The position numbers and the translations under genes are program-made. 64,000 nt of DNA from Wocania ichthyoenteri Th78 (GTDB lineage Bacteria; Bacteroidota; Bacteroidia; Flavobacteriales; Flavobacteriaceae), in the NCBI RefSeq assembly GCF_000789235.1, contig NZ_KN525716.1, forward strand, positions 2,276,100 through 2,340,099, in the 5' to 3' direction. The notes beneath the pieces were generated by a model that ran no database searches, was not told where the DNA came from, and saw only the letters and a program-made list of their open reading frames with translations. Positions 10,470 through 21,900 of this stretch are shown piece by piece. The first letter of the stretch is position 1, and each line of letters starts with the position of its first letter.

Positions 10470-10502
10470 CTTGTAAGGTTTTTAAAGATGTTATTATGTT
10501 TG
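10470..10502 (+). promoter_or_regulatory. Bacteroidetes-type promoter for the di-heme peroxidase gene
   Basis: The -7 box TATGTTTG (10495-10502) fits TAnnTTTG exactly. A TTG at 10471-10473 lies 21 bp upstream, matching the -33 element. The ATG follows 28 bp downstream at 10531. Confidence 0.6.
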
Positions 10503-10530
10503 CGTTCAAAAATATAATAACCCAATTATA

Positions 10531-11874
10531 ATGAAAAACCTACGAGTATTTAATATGCTTGCAATTTGTATAGCAGTCTTGTTTTCTTCTTGTGCTACAG
10601 ATAATGATGATTATGTAGACATTACACTTCAAAACGACTTAGAAAAAAAAATTATAGAATTATATGGTTCAAAAGAAGCTTTAATTCTTCCGTCTTCAAA
10701 TAATTACTTAGCTATTCCAAGCGATGTTAATAATCCTATTACTGATGCTAAAGTGGCGTTAGGTAAAATGTTATATCATGAAACAGGACTAGCTTTAAAC
10801 CCTAAGCACTCAGAAGGTAAGAATACATATTCTTGTGCTAGTTGTCATCATGTAGCAGCAGGTTTTCAAAGTGGAATACTTCAAGGTATTGGTGAAGGTG
10901 GCATAGGCTTTGGTTCATTTGGAGAAGGAAGGCTAAAATCATCTGCTTATATTGAAGGAGATCTTGATGTGCAGCCGATAAGAAGTCCAAGTGTGTTAAA
11001 TGTTGCTTACCAAGATGTTATGCTTTGGAACGGACAATTTGGAGCAACAGGAACTAACGTTGGGACAGAAGCTAATTGGACAGTAGGCACTCCAAAAGAA
11101 GTAAATTCTTTGGGGTTTGAAGGTGTTGAAACTCAAGCCATAGCAGGAATAGATGTACACAGATTAGTTATTGATCATGATTATATTGTAAATTCTGCTT
11201 ACAAAGCGTTATTTGATAATGCGTTTCCAAATGTTAACGAATCAGAACGTTATTCTAAAATAAATGCTGGACTTGCAATAGCAGCATACGAAAGAATTTT
11301 GCTTCCAAATGAAGCTCCATTTCAACAATGGTTAAAAGGAGAAGAATTAGCAATGAGTGATGATGAATTACGTGGTGCTTCATTATTTTTTGATAAAGGG
11401 AAATGTTATACATGTCATTCAGGACCTGGTTTAAATGGTATGGATTTTCATGCTCTAGGGATGAATGATTTAGCAGGAGCTAATATTTTAACAGTAGTTG
11501 ATGAAGCTACCAAAAAAGGACGTGGTGGATTTACAGGAAACAGTGAAGACGATTACAAATTTAAAACACCCCAACTATATAATTTAAAAGATGTTAGCTT
11601 TTATGGTCACGGTGGTAGTTTTGAAAGTGTAAAAGATATTATACGCTATAAGAATGAAGCTACTCATGAAAATGCAGAAGTACCTTCAGAAAAACTCTCT
11701 CCAATGTTTACTCCTCTTAATTTAACAGAAAATGAAGTTGATTTTATAACTATGTTTATTGAGAAATCTTTATACGATGAAAATTTAAAACGATATGTGC
11801 CAGAAAAGTTACCTTCTGGTAATTGTTTCCCAGTTGCAGACCCTCAGTCGCAAAAAGATTTAGGATTCAATTAA
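10531..11874 (+). CDS. Di-heme cytochrome c peroxidase / MauG-family lipoprotein
   Basis: The 447-residue exported protein has an N-terminal hydrophobic segment ending in 'FSSC' (Cys21), a possible lipidation site though not an ideal lipobox. Two c-type heme motifs are present: 'CASCHH' (Cys102, Cys105, His106) and 'CYTCHS' (Cys292, Cys295, His296). This spacing is that of bacterial di-heme peroxidases and MauG-like enzymes, which reduce hydrogen peroxide with electrons from cytochrome c or oxidise protein substrates. 'IRSPSVLNVAYQDVMLWNGQ' and 'FKTPQLYNLKDVSFYGHGG' are typical family blocks. Its location would be periplasmic, membrane-anchored. It has its own promoter; whether it is a true peroxidase or a MauG-type oxidase cannot be told from sequence. 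Confidence 0.9.
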   Translation: MKNLRVFNMLAICIAVLFSSCATDNDDYVDITLQNDLEKKIIELYGSKEALILPSSNNYLAIPSDVNNPITDAKVALGKMLYHETGLALNPKHSEGKNTYSCASCHHVAAGFQSGILQGIGEGGIGFGSFGEGRLKSSAYIEGDLDVQPIRSPSVLNVAYQDVMLWNGQFGATGTNVGTEANWTVGTPKEVNSLGFEGVETQAIAGIDVHRLVIDHDYIVNSAYKALFDNAFPNVNESERYSKINAGLAIAAYERILLPNEAPFQQWLKGEELAMSDDELRGASLFFDKGKCYTCHSGPGLNGMDFHALGMNDLAGANILTVVDEATKKGRGGFTGNSEDDYKFKTPQLYNLKDVSFYGHGGSFESVKDIIRYKNEATHENAEVPSEKLSPMFTPLNLTENEVDFITMFIEKSLYDENLKRYVPEKLPSGNCFPVADPQSQKDLGFN

Positions 11875-11920
11875 ATTAGTTTAAAAACAAAATTGTAGTT
11901 TAGATGTTTTAATAGAAAAG

Positions 11921-12841
11921 GTGAACAAACTAAATTACTCAAATATCATAAAAACCGAAGCTAAACGCCTCGGTTTTTTGTCTTGTGGTATTAGTAAGGC
12001 TGATTTTTTAGAAGAAGAAGCACCACGTTTAGAAAAATGGTTGAACAAAAATATGCATGGGCAAATGCAGTATATGGAAAACCATTTTGATAAACGATTA
12101 GATCCAACAAAGCTGGTTGAAGACTCAAAAAGTGTAGTGTCTTTGTTGTTAAATTATTACCCTTCCGAAATTCAGAATGAAGATTCTTATAAACTTTCTA
12201 AATATGCATACGGAACCGATTATCACTTCGTAATAAAAGACAAGTTAAAATCACTTTTACATTTCATTCAAGATGAAATAGGTGAGGTGCATGGTAGAGC
12301 TTTTGTTGATTCAGCTCCAGTTCTTGACAAAGCTTGGGCAGCAAAATCAGGGTTAGGTTGGATTGGTAAACACAGTAATTTGCTAACCCAACAAGTAGGG
12401 TCTTTTTATTTTATAGCAGAACTCATTATCGACTTAGATTTAGAATATGATTCTGTAACTACCGATCATTGTGGTACGTGTACAGCATGTATTGAAGCTT
12501 GTCCTACAGAAGCCATTACCGAACCTTATGTTGTAGACGGAAGTAAATGTATTTCCTATTTTACTATAGAATTAAAAGAAAATATTCCAACAGAGTTTAA
12601 AGGCAAAATGGACGATTGGATTTTTGGTTGCGATGTTTGTCAAGATGTATGTCCTTGGAATCGATTTTCAAAATCACATAGCGAACCTTTGTTTAAACCG
12701 CATCCAGAATTGTTATCCATGACAAAAAAAGATTGGGAGGAGGTTACTCAAGAAACATTTAGTAAAGTGTTTCAAAAATCTGCAGTAAAACGCACTAAGT
12801 TTTCAGGATTAAAAAGAAACATCAATTTTTTAAAAGAGTAG
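11921..12841 (+). CDS. queG: Epoxyqueuosine reductase QueG
   Basis: This 306-residue cytoplasmic enzyme makes queuosine from epoxyqueuosine in tRNA, using cobalamin and two [4Fe-4S] clusters. Cluster ligands are visible as CxxCxxCxxxCP (Cys184, 187, 190, 194) and CxxCxxxCP (Cys237, 240, 244) with Cys210 between. '[20 protein letters not shown]' holds the catalytic Asp region. The protein is shorter than the E. coli enzyme and lacks its C-terminal HEAT-like extension, as is usual in Bacteroidetes. The start is GTG at 11921; the conserved N-terminus makes a later start unlikely. A terminator-like hairpin lies inside codons 11-20. Confidence 0.93.
   Translation: MNKLNYSNIIKTEAKRLGFLSCGISKADFLEEEAPRLEKWLNKNMHGQMQYMENHFDKRLDPTKLVEDSKSVVSLLLNYYPSEIQNEDSYKLSKYAYGTDYHFVIKDKLKSLLHFIQDEIGEVHGRAFVDSAPVLDKAWAAKSGLGWIGKHSNLLTQQVGSFYFIAELIIDLDLEYDSVTTDHCGTCTACIEACPTEAITEPYVVDGSKCISYFTIELKENIPTEFKGKMDDWIFGCDVCQDVCPWNRFSKSHSEPLFKPHPELLSMTKKDWEEVTQETFSKVFQKSAVKRTKFSGLKRNINFLKE
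11951..11979 (+). terminator. Terminator-like hairpin inside the 5' end of queG
   Basis: AAAACCGA (11951-11958) pairs with TCGGTTTT (11970-11977) over an 11-base loop, and the T run extends to 11979. This has the form of an intrinsic terminator but lies within the queG coding sequence, 77 bp after the peroxidase stop. It may end read-through from the upstream gene. Confidence 0.5.
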
Positions 12842-12870
12842 TTGTTTAGCAAATAGGATTATTATATTTG
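12842..12870 (+). promoter_or_regulatory. Likely promoter for maeB
   Basis: TATATTTG (12863-12870) matches TAnnTTTG. A TTG at 12842-12844 is 18 bp upstream, one base short of the usual spacing. The maeB ATG is 91 bp further on, leaving a leader that contains a hairpin. Confidence 0.45.
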
Positions 12871-12883
12871 TCGGTTGAAGATA

Positions 12884-12917
12884 AATTCTTTAAGGATTAC
12901 TTAAAGAATTATTTTTT
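12884..12917 (+). terminator. AT-rich hairpin plus T run in the maeB leader
   Basis: An 11-bp perfect inverted repeat (12884-12894 with 12900-12910), 5-base loop, then ATTTTTT. It could terminate queG transcription. If the promoter at 12842-12870 is real, it lies in the maeB leader and could attenuate it. Confidence 0.5.
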
Positions 12918-12920
12918 AAA

Positions 12921-12947
12921 ATGTCATTCTCACTAAAAAGAGAATTT
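12921..12947 (+). repeat. Variant of the GTCATTC hairpin repeat before maeB
   Basis: 'tgtcattctc' followed by an ATTCTC/GAGAAT hairpin (12926-12931 with 12940-12945) resembles the GTCATTC-hairpin family found at 23245, 28267, 40771 and 56255, but the stem sequence differs. Confidence 0.4.
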
Positions 12948-12961
12948 AACTAATAATTCAT

Positions 12962-15259
12962 ATGAGCGAAGAAAGTAAACGAAGAGAGGCCCTTATATAT
13001 CATGCAAAACCAACTCCTGGAAAAATAAAAGTTGTTCCAACCAAAAAATATGCAAGCCAAAGAGATTTGTCTTTAGCCTATTCACCAGGTGTAGCAGAGC
13101 CTTGTTTAGAAATTGAAAAGGATAAAAATAACGCTTATAAATATACAGCTAAAGGTAATTTAGTGGCTGTAATTTCAAACGGGACTGCCGTTTTAGGTCT
13201 AGGTAATATTGGTCCGGAAGCCTCTAAACCAGTAATGGAAGGAAAAGGCTTATTATTTAAAATTTTTGCAGATATCGATGTATTTGATATTGAGGTAGAT
13301 ACTGAAAATGTTGATGAATTTATTCAAACTGTAAAAATGATTGCACCCACTTTTGGAGGCATTAATTTGGAAGATATAAAAGCACCCGAAGCTTTTGAAA
13401 TAGAACGTCGTTTAAAGGAAGAGTTAGATATTCCTGTAATGCATGATGATCAACACGGAACGGCAATTATTTCGGCTGCAGCGTTAATTAACGCTTTAGA
13501 AATTGCTAAAAAGAAAATTGAAGATGTAAAAATTGTAATTAGTGGAGCAGGAGCTGCTGCCATTTCATGTTCAAGATTATACCAAGCTTGTGGAGCAAAG
13601 CGTGAAAACATGGTGATGCTTGATAGTAAAGGGGTTATTAGAGACGATAGAGAAAATTTATCTACAGAAAAAGCCGAATTTGCAACCCATAGAAAAATTG
13701 ATACGCTTGATGAGGCCATGAAAGATGCCGATGTTTTTATTGGTCTATCTATGCCAGATATTGTAAATCCTGATATGCTTTTAAGTATGGCAGATAACCC
13801 AATTGTTTTCGCCATGGCTAATCCAGATCCAGAAATAAAATACAATATCGCGGTAGCAACTCGTAAGGATATTATTATGGCAACAGGGAGAAGTGATCAC
13901 CCTAATCAAGTCAATAATGTTCTAGGTTTCCCATTTATTTTTAGAGGGGCCTTAGATGTACGTGCAACAAAAATTAACGAAGCTATGAAAATGGCAGCTG
14001 TTAAAGCTTTAGCACGTTTAGCTAAAGAACCCGTGCCAGAACAGGTAAACATTGCTTATGGCGAAACACGCTTAACCTTTGGTAAAGAATATATTATTCC
14101 AAAACCTTTCGACCCGCGTTTAATTGCCGAAGTGCCTCCTGCAGTTGCAAAAGCAGCTATGGAAAGTGGCGTAGCAAAAGAGCCTATTACAGATTGGGAA
14201 AAATATAAAGACATCCTTAGAGAACGTTTAGGTTCGGACAACAAATTAGTGAGGTTATTGCTTAATAGAGCAAAATTAAATCCTAAACGTGTAGTTTTTG
14301 CTGAGGCAGATCAGTTAGCAGTTCTTAAGGCAGCACAAATTGCTTATGAAGATGGTATTGCTTTTCCTATTCTATTAGGACGAAAAGAGACCATTCAAAA
14401 TCTAATGAAAGAAATAGAGTTTGATGCCGATGTGCCAATCATTGATCCTAAAACAGAAGAGGAAAACCCACGTAAAGATAAATATGCAAAAGTATATTGG
14501 GAACAACGCAAACGTAGAGGTATAACTTATTATTCAGCACAAAAATTAATGCGAGAGCGTAATTATTTTGCTGCAATGATGGTTAGCGAAGGTGATGCCG
14601 ATGCGCTAATTTCAGGCTATTCTAGAAATTACCCAACCGTGGTAAAACCTATGTTGGAGCTTATTGGTATGGCTAAAGGAGCTACAAGAATTGCTACTAC
14701 AAATGTGATGATGACTAAAAGAGGGCCGCTTTTTTTAAGTGATACTTCTATTAATATTGACCCGAGCGCTAAAGATTTAACAAAGATAGCACAAATGACA
14801 TCTCAAGTTATTAAAATGTTTGGTATGCAACCAGTTATGGCAATGACATCGTATTCTAATTTTGGGTCGTCACAACATATTAATGCATCAAAAGTACGAG
14901 AGGCTGTGTCCTATTTACATCGTCATTTTCCAGATATGATTGTAGATGGCGAGTTGCAAACCGACTTTGCTTTGAATGATGAAATGCTTCGTGAAAAATT
15001 TCCTTTTTCTAAACTAGTAGGTAGAAAAGTAAATGCACTAATATTTCCGAATTTAGATTCAGCAAATATTACCTATAAATTATTAAAAGAGTTAAATGAT
15101 GCACAATCTATTGGGCCAATAATGATGGGTATGCGTAAACCTGTGCATATACTTCAATTAGGAGCTAATGTTGACGAAATTGTTAACATGACAGCTATTG
15201 CAGTAATTGATGCGCAGCATAAAGAAAAATGGGAATTGGAAAAGGCGAATGTTAAGTAG
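12962..15259 (+). CDS. maeB: NADP-dependent malic enzyme, MaeB type, with phosphotransacetylase-like domain
   Basis: This 765-residue cytoplasmic enzyme converts malate to pyruvate plus CO2 with NAD(P)+. The malic enzyme part spans ~1-425: '[10 protein letters not shown]' (~39-48), the metal-binding 'HDDQHGTA' (161-168) and a Rossmann loop 'GAGAAA' (195-200). Residues ~430-765 form a phosphate acetyl/butyryltransferase-like domain ('[20 protein letters not shown]', '[11 protein letters not shown]') which in MaeB proteins is regulatory (acetyl-CoA binding) rather than a proven transacetylase. Length and domain order are typical. It provides pyruvate and reducing power. It has its own likely promoter and precedes ruvA by 83 bp. 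Confidence 0.95.
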   Translation: MSEESKRREALIYHAKPTPGKIKVVPTKKYASQRDLSLAYSPGVAEPCLEIEKDKNNAYKYTAKGNLVAVISNGTAVLGLGNIGPEASKPVMEGKGLLFKIFADIDVFDIEVDTENVDEFIQTVKMIAPTFGGINLEDIKAPEAFEIERRLKEELDIPVMHDDQHGTAIISAAALINALEIAKKKIEDVKIVISGAGAAAISCSRLYQACGAKRENMVMLDSKGVIRDDRENLSTEKAEFATHRKIDTLDEAMKDADVFIGLSMPDIVNPDMLLSMADNPIVFAMANPDPEIKYNIAVATRKDIIMATGRSDHPNQVNNVLGFPFIFRGALDVRATKINEAMKMAAVKALARLAKEPVPEQVNIAYGETRLTFGKEYIIPKPFDPRLIAEVPPAVAKAAMESGVAKEPITDWEKYKDILRERLGSDNKLVRLLLNRAKLNPKRVVFAEADQLAVLKAAQIAYEDGIAFPILLGRKETIQNLMKEIEFDADVPIIDPKTEEENPRKDKYAKVYWEQRKRRGITYYSAQKLMRERNYFAAMMVSEGDADALISGYSRNYPTVVKPMLELIGMAKGATRIATTNVMMTKRGPLFLSDTSINIDPSAKDLTKIAQMTSQVIKMFGMQPVMAMTSYSNFGSSQHINASKVREAVSYLHRHFPDMIVDGELQTDFALNDEMLREKFPFSKLVGRKVNALIFPNLDSANITYKLLKELNDAQSIGPIMMGMRKPVHILQLGANVDEIVNMTAIAVIDAQHKEKWELEKANVK

Positions 15260-15312
15260 CCTAAAGCTATTAGATTCAAGCGGTAAATACTTTTAAATGC
15301 AAATAATTTTAT

Positions 15313-15320
15313 TACATTTG
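15313..15320 (+). promoter_or_regulatory. Possible -7 box for the ruvA-sprA unit
   Basis: TACATTTG fits TAnnTTTG and lies 22 bp before the ruvA ATG. No clear TTG/TTTG is seen 19-21 bp upstream, so the assignment is tentative. Confidence 0.4.
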
Positions 15321-15342
15321 ATTGACTAAGATATAGGGATTT

Positions 15343-15924
15343 ATGATAACACATATTCAAGGAAAGCTTACCGAAAAAAAACCAACCAGTGTTGTTATTG
15401 ATTGTCATGGGGTTGGCTATATGCTTAACATTTCATTGCATACCTACTCTCAAATTCCAGACGGTGAACATTTAAAATTATACACACATCTTCAAGTAAA
15501 AGAAGATTCTCATACGCTTTATGGATTTTCGTCATTAGCCGAACGTGAGATTTTCAGATTATTAATTTCTGTAAGTGGCATTGGTTCTAGTATTGCACGC
15601 ACCATGTTGTCCTCATTAACACCAAAACAGGTTAGAGAGGGCATTGCTGTTGGAGATGTAGCACTAATTCAATCTATTAAAGGTATTGGAGCAAAAACGG
15701 CGCAACGTGTAATTATAGATTTGAAAGATAAAATTCTAAAGATTTATGATATTGACGAAGTTTCTGTTTCAAAAGACAATACCAATAAAAATGAAGCGTT
15801 ATCAGCATTAGAAGTTCTTGGTTTTGTAAAGAAGCAGGCAGAACGTGTTGTGGATAAAATTATAATGGCACAACCCGATGCCAATGTTGAAACCATTATA
15901 AAACAAGCTTTAAAAAATTTATAA
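15343..15924 (+). CDS. ruvA: Holliday junction branch migration protein RuvA
   Basis: The 193-residue protein has the three RuvA parts: an N-terminal OB fold (1-~65, 'MITHIQGKLTEKKPTSVVID'), tandem helix-hairpin-helix motifs ('VSGIGSSIARTMLSS', 'IKGIGAKTAQRVIIDLKDK') in ~70-140, and a C-terminal UBA-like domain (~148-193) that contacts RuvB. RuvA tetramers bind four-way junctions and load RuvB. The sprA start lies 6 bp after its stop, so the two genes are probably co-transcribed, an arrangement I recall as common in Flavobacteriia. Confidence 0.96.
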   Translation: MITHIQGKLTEKKPTSVVIDCHGVGYMLNISLHTYSQIPDGEHLKLYTHLQVKEDSHTLYGFSSLAEREIFRLLISVSGIGSSIARTMLSSLTPKQVREGIAVGDVALIQSIKGIGAKTAQRVIIDLKDKILKIYDIDEVSVSKDNTNKNEALSALEVLGFVKKQAERVVDKIIMAQPDANVETIIKQALKNL

Positions 15925-15930
15925 CAGATT

Positions 15931-18900
15931 TTGAATATAACTAACCCAAATTTTTATAAATTATTTAAAAAACGCTTTACTAAGTTTAATCAATTTGAGG
16001 TTGCTGAGCATAGTCGAAGCATTTTTTTAGTTTTTGTATTGCTATTTTCTCTCTCAGTTTGGTCTCAAGAGCCTGTACAAGATTCTGTAAAAACAGGATT
16101 TAGTTTAGGGGAAATAAAAGCTCCAAATCCTAATAGTGTTGAATCTAAATATACATTCGACCCTGTAACAAATCGTTACATTTATACCGAAAAAATAGGA
16201 ACTTACAATATAAAATATCCAGTTATTTTAACACCAAAAGAGTATTATGCTTTGGTGGCAAAAGAAAACTTAAAAGCCTATTATAAAGAAAAAATTGATG
16301 CATTCGATGGTAAGAAAACAGGTGCTAAAGATGGGCAAAAAAACTTAATACCAGAGTTTTATGTAAAGTCCGATTTTTTTACCTCTATCTTTGGTAGCGA
16401 TACCATTAGTGTGGTTCCGCAGGGTTCAGTAGAAATGGATTTAGGTGTGTTATTTTCAAAACAAGATAACCCTTCATTTTCACCAAAAAATAGAAATAAT
16501 TTTACTTTCGATTTCGATCAGCGAATCAGTTTAAGTTTATTAGGTAAAGTAGGTACTCGATTACAAGTAACCGCTAATTATGATACTCAGGCGAGTTACG
16601 ATTTTCAAGATATTATTAAATTAGAATACACACCAACGGAAGACGATATTATTCAAAAAATAGAAGTTGGTAATGTAAGTATGCCATTAAACAGCTCATT
16701 AATCACAGGCGCACAAAGTTTGTTTGGTGTTAAAGCACAGTTACAGTTTGGTAAAACAACGGTTACAGGGGTTTTTTCTGAACAAAAATCGCAGTCCAAT
16801 AGTGTCGTAGCCCAAGGTGGAGGAACACTTGAAGAATTCGAATTATTTATAAGAGATTATGATGAAAACCGACACTTCTTTTTAGCACAATATTTTAGAG
16901 ATACTTACAATACAGCATTAGAAACGTATCCGTATATAAACAATAAAGGGTTACAAATTACAAGACTTGAGGTTTGGGTAACCAATAGAAGCAACAGAAC
17001 AGATAATGTTAGAAATATTGTTGCGCTTCAAGATTTAGGAGAAACAGATTTAATAGGATTACAATCGCCACCAGCAGGTTTTGTAAATGCAGGATTAGGT
17101 GCTATTCCAGATAATAGTAATAACGATTTTGATCCAACAGCTATTGGCTCAACAAGTGTGCTTACAGAAGCTGTTAGAGATGTAGCAACCGTTCAATCGG
17201 GTATTTTAGTATCCAATGTTAATGAAGGGTTCGATTATGCAAAATTGGAAAATGCACGCAAATTAATAAGCAATCAAGAATATAGTTTAAATAAAGATTT
17301 AGGATATATATCATTAAATCAGCGTTTAAATAATGATGAAATATTAGCGGTTGCCTTTCAATTTACAATTGGCGGAAAAGTGTACCAAGTAGGTGAATTT
17401 GCAAATGATGGTATTGATGCTACCGATGTTACAACAAATGGTTCTGGGGAAGTTACTGGAGTCACTAACAAAAACTTAGTGTTAAAATTATTAAAAAGTA
17501 GTATTACTAATGTAAATCAACCCGTTTGGAAGTTGATGATGAAAAACATTTACGATACGGGGGCTTATAATTTAAGTCAAGACGATTTTAAACTTAATAT
17601 TTTTTATAACGAAGCCTCACCTTTAAATTTTATTTCGCCCGTTGGTTCAACAGCTTTTCCCGCGCCTGAACCAAATGACGATCCTTTAAACGAAACGCCT
17701 TTGCTAAGAGTTTTCAGTTTAGATAAATTAAATTTTAATAACGATCCGCAAACCAAAGGCGATGGTTTTTTTGACTTCGTACCAAACATAACCGTGTTGC
17801 CACAAACCGGGAAAATAATATTCCCTAGTGTAGAGCCTTTTGGAGAATATCTTTTTGATAAATTATCGCTAAATGCTAGTGAAAATTATGATAATGATGC
17901 GACGTATAACGAGAATCAAACAAAGTATGTATATGATATACTTTATAAAAGCACAAAAACAGCAGCTTTAGAAGAAGTTGAAAAAAATAAATTCAAACTA
18001 AAAGGACGTTATAAGTCTGCTGGCGGAGGCGGTATTGCTATTCCTTTTGGAGCAGCGAGAGGCTCTGTAACGGTTACAGCCGGTGGTCGTGTTTTAGTTG
18101 AAGGCGTAGATTACGTTGTAAATTATGCTTCTGCAAGAGTCGAAATTTTAGACGAAGCTTTAAAAGCATCCAATACACCTATTAATGTTTCTACTGAAAA
18201 TAATGCGGTTTTCGGTCAGCAAACAAGACGTTTTACAGGGATAAATGTAGAACATAAATTCAACGAAAATTTTGTTTTAGGTGCAACACTATTAAATCTA
18301 AACGAGCGTCCAATCACTCAAAAAGCAAATTATGGTTCAGAGCCTATAAACAATACTATTTTTGGCTTTAATGGTAACTACTCAACCAAAGTGCCATTTT
18401 TAACACGATTGGCAAACAAATTACCAAATATTGATACCGATGTGGAATCTAATTTATCGGTTAGAGGTGAGTTTGCTTATTTAGCTCCGGGAGCTCCAAA
18501 AGGGACAAACCTTAACGGAGAAGCAACATCGTATGTTGATGATTTTGAAGGTTCACAAGGAAGTATTGATTTAAAATCGCAACAATCGTGGTTTTTGTCA
18601 AGTACTCCATTTGATCCCAGTTTAGGATATGTTGATGTTACAGATCCAAACAGTCCTTCAAATTTGCAAAATGGTTACCAAAGAGCTTTATTAAATTGGT
18701 ATACTATCGACCCTATTTTTTATAGTGCTAGACGACCTGATGATATCTCGGATGATGATGTGTCTGATTTATTTACAAGTCGGGTATTTATAAATGAATT
18801 ATTTCCAGAAAGAGATCTAGTTCAAGGTCAAAACTCAGTGCTTTTTACTTTAGATTTGGCGTATTATCCATCAGAAAGAGGACCTTATAACTTTAATCCA

Positions 18901-21900
18901 GCTGCAAATGGTAATACACTTAATAATCCGCAACAAAGTTGGGCAGGAATTACGCGTCAATTAACATCAACAGATTTAGAGCAAGCCAATGTAGAGTATA
19001 TTGAGTTTTGGTTACAAGATCCATTTCAAGAAAATCCAACAAATCCAGGTGGTAAATTAGTTTTTAACTTAGGAAATATTTCTGAAGATGTTTTATCTGA
19101 TGGAAGAAAACAATACGAAAACGGATTACCAGATTCTTCAAATAATGCCTTTACAACGGAAACCTCTTGGGGAAAAACACCAGGAAATCAATCTTTAATT
19201 TATGCTTTTGATTCTCAAGGGCAAGACAGAATACTTCAAGATATTGGTTACGATGGTTTAAATGATACAGATGAAAGCACTAAGTTTCCCGATTTTGCAG
19301 GATTAGAAGATCCAGCGAATGATAATTATAGTTATTTTTTAGATACAGAAGGCGATATTTTTGAGCGTTATAAAAAGTATAATGGGGTTGAAGGTAATAC
19401 ACCTGATACGTTTACAGATACTCAAAGAGCTGCTAATACACAACCAGATGCCGAAGATATTAATCGTGATAATACCATGAATACGATTAATAGTTATTTT
19501 GAATATGAGCTAGATATTACACGCCAAAATTTGCCTGAATCGGAAGCAGATTTTGATAATATACCAGATAGCAATCCTTTAAAAGATTTTTTAAGAGACT
19601 ATAAAAACAGACCAAGATTGCTGCCAAACGGAGATACAAAAGATGTACGTTGGTATCAATTTAGAATTCCAGTTCAAGGAAGTCATGTAACTTCAATTGG
19701 AGGGATTAGTGATTTAAGATCTGTACGTTTTGCGCGTGTATTTCTGAAAGAGTTTTCAGAAAACACCGTCTTCCGTTTCGGAACTTTAGATTTAGTACGA
19801 AGCGATTGGAGGCGATATACCCAAGCTTTAGATAAAAATGATGCCACACCTGATGACCCTCAAACCGATTTTTCGGTAGGAGTTATTGGTACACTTGAAA
19901 ACGAAGGAAGCTACCAAAGACCCCCAGGAATCGATCCTGAAGAGTTGTTTAATAATAACACGGTTATTCAACAAAACGAACAATCGTTAGTGGTTAATGT
20001 CTGTAATTTAGAGTCTGAAGATTCTAAAGCAGTTTATAAAAATATAAGTATTGATATGCGTCAATACAAACGTTTACGAATGTTTATGCACGCTGAAGCT
20101 GATGATTCTGGAAATTCTTTAACTAATGATGAATTAGTTGGGTTTATTCGTATTGGTAACGATTTAACCGAGAACTTTTATCAAATAGAAATCCCTTTGC
20201 AAGTCTCTACTTCAACAACAAGAGAAGGACTTTGGCCAAAGGATAATGAAATTAATTTACCAATTGATGTTTTAGGGCAAATTAAATCACTTGGAATATC
20301 AGATGGTACGTTAACCAATTTAGATCCTACATTTTATGATGTTATTAATGGTGAGGCAATCCCTATTACTGGTGATGAATACTCCAATTACGTAGCAGGT
20401 CAACACAGAATAGCCATAAAAGGGAATCCTAATTTTGGAGATATAAGAACGCTAATGGTTGGTGTTAAAAACGCTACGAATAGAGATGATATCTGTGCCG
20501 AAGTTTGGTTTAACGAATTACGTTTATCCGATTTAGATAACGAGGGAGGTTGGGCAGCCGTTTTAAGTGTAGATACTAATATTGCAGATTTTGCAAACAT
20601 AAGTGCCACAGGGAGGCAAAGCACTTCGGGTTTTGGTACTATTGAGCAAGGTCCGAGCCAGCGAAGTTTAGAAGACGTTAAGCAATACGATGTGGTAACC
20701 AATGTTAATGTCGGTCAGTTATTACCAAAGAAATGGGGTATTCAAGTGCCGTTTAATTATGCACAAAGCGAAGAGTTAATTACACCAAAGTACGATCAGT
20801 TTTATAAAGATTTAACTTTAGAGTCTAGGTTGGATGCAGCAAATGATAGCGCAGAACGCGATAAAATAAAAGAACAATCTGAAGACTACACAAGACGCCA
20901 AAGTATCAATTTTATTGGTGTTAGAAAAATTAGAACAGGCGACTCAAAACCTCGTTTTTATGATGTTGAAAATTTAACACTTAACTATTCATATAATAAA
21001 GTAGAGCATCGCGATTTCGAAATTGAAAATTCAGTAAATAAAACACTAAGAGTTGGTGCTAATTATGCATTTAATTTTAATACCATTGAGGTTGAACCTT
21101 TTAAAAAGAACGACTCTTTGTTTACAGGTAAATATTGGAAAATTCTAAAAGACTTTAACTTCAATTTGCTACCAACAAGTTTCACCATTAATACCGATGT
21201 AAATCGACAATTTAATAGACAGAAGTTTAGAGAAATTGATTTAGGTGGAGCAAATATTGGTATTGAAGAATTGTTTAGAAGAAATTACACTTTCGATTTT
21301 CAATACACTATTAATTATAATTTAACTAAAGCTTTAAGCTTAAACTTTACAGCAGCAAATAATAATATTGTCCGTAATTATTTTAAAGATAATATTGTAA
21401 ATGGAGAACAAGATCCAACCTTAGATGTTTGGGACGGATTCTTAGATTTTGGTGATCCCAATAGACAAAGTCAAAGTTTGGGTATTAATTATGAGTTGCC
21501 TATCGATAAAATTCCAACATTTAATTTTTTAAAAGCTACTTATCGCTACGATGGAGATTTTCTGTGGCAAAAAGGGTCAGATTTATATGGAGAAGTTTTA
21601 GGAGGGGAAGTTAACAGTATTCAAAACTCAAATGTTCATAGTCTAAATTCTACTTTAGATATGAAAAAGTTGTATAAATATATTGGTTTAGAGAAAAAAC
21701 CTGTTAGAAATGTAAGATCCAGAACGCCACAGAAAGGCAGACCACCAGGAGCAAATCAAAAAACAAAGCCTGCAAAAAGTAAAAATAAATCGGTTACAAA
21801 ACTATTAAATACTGGAATAGATATTTTAACAAGTATTAAGAGAATCCAATTTAATTATTCTGAAAATAACGGCACATTTTTACCAGGGTATACGCAAACT

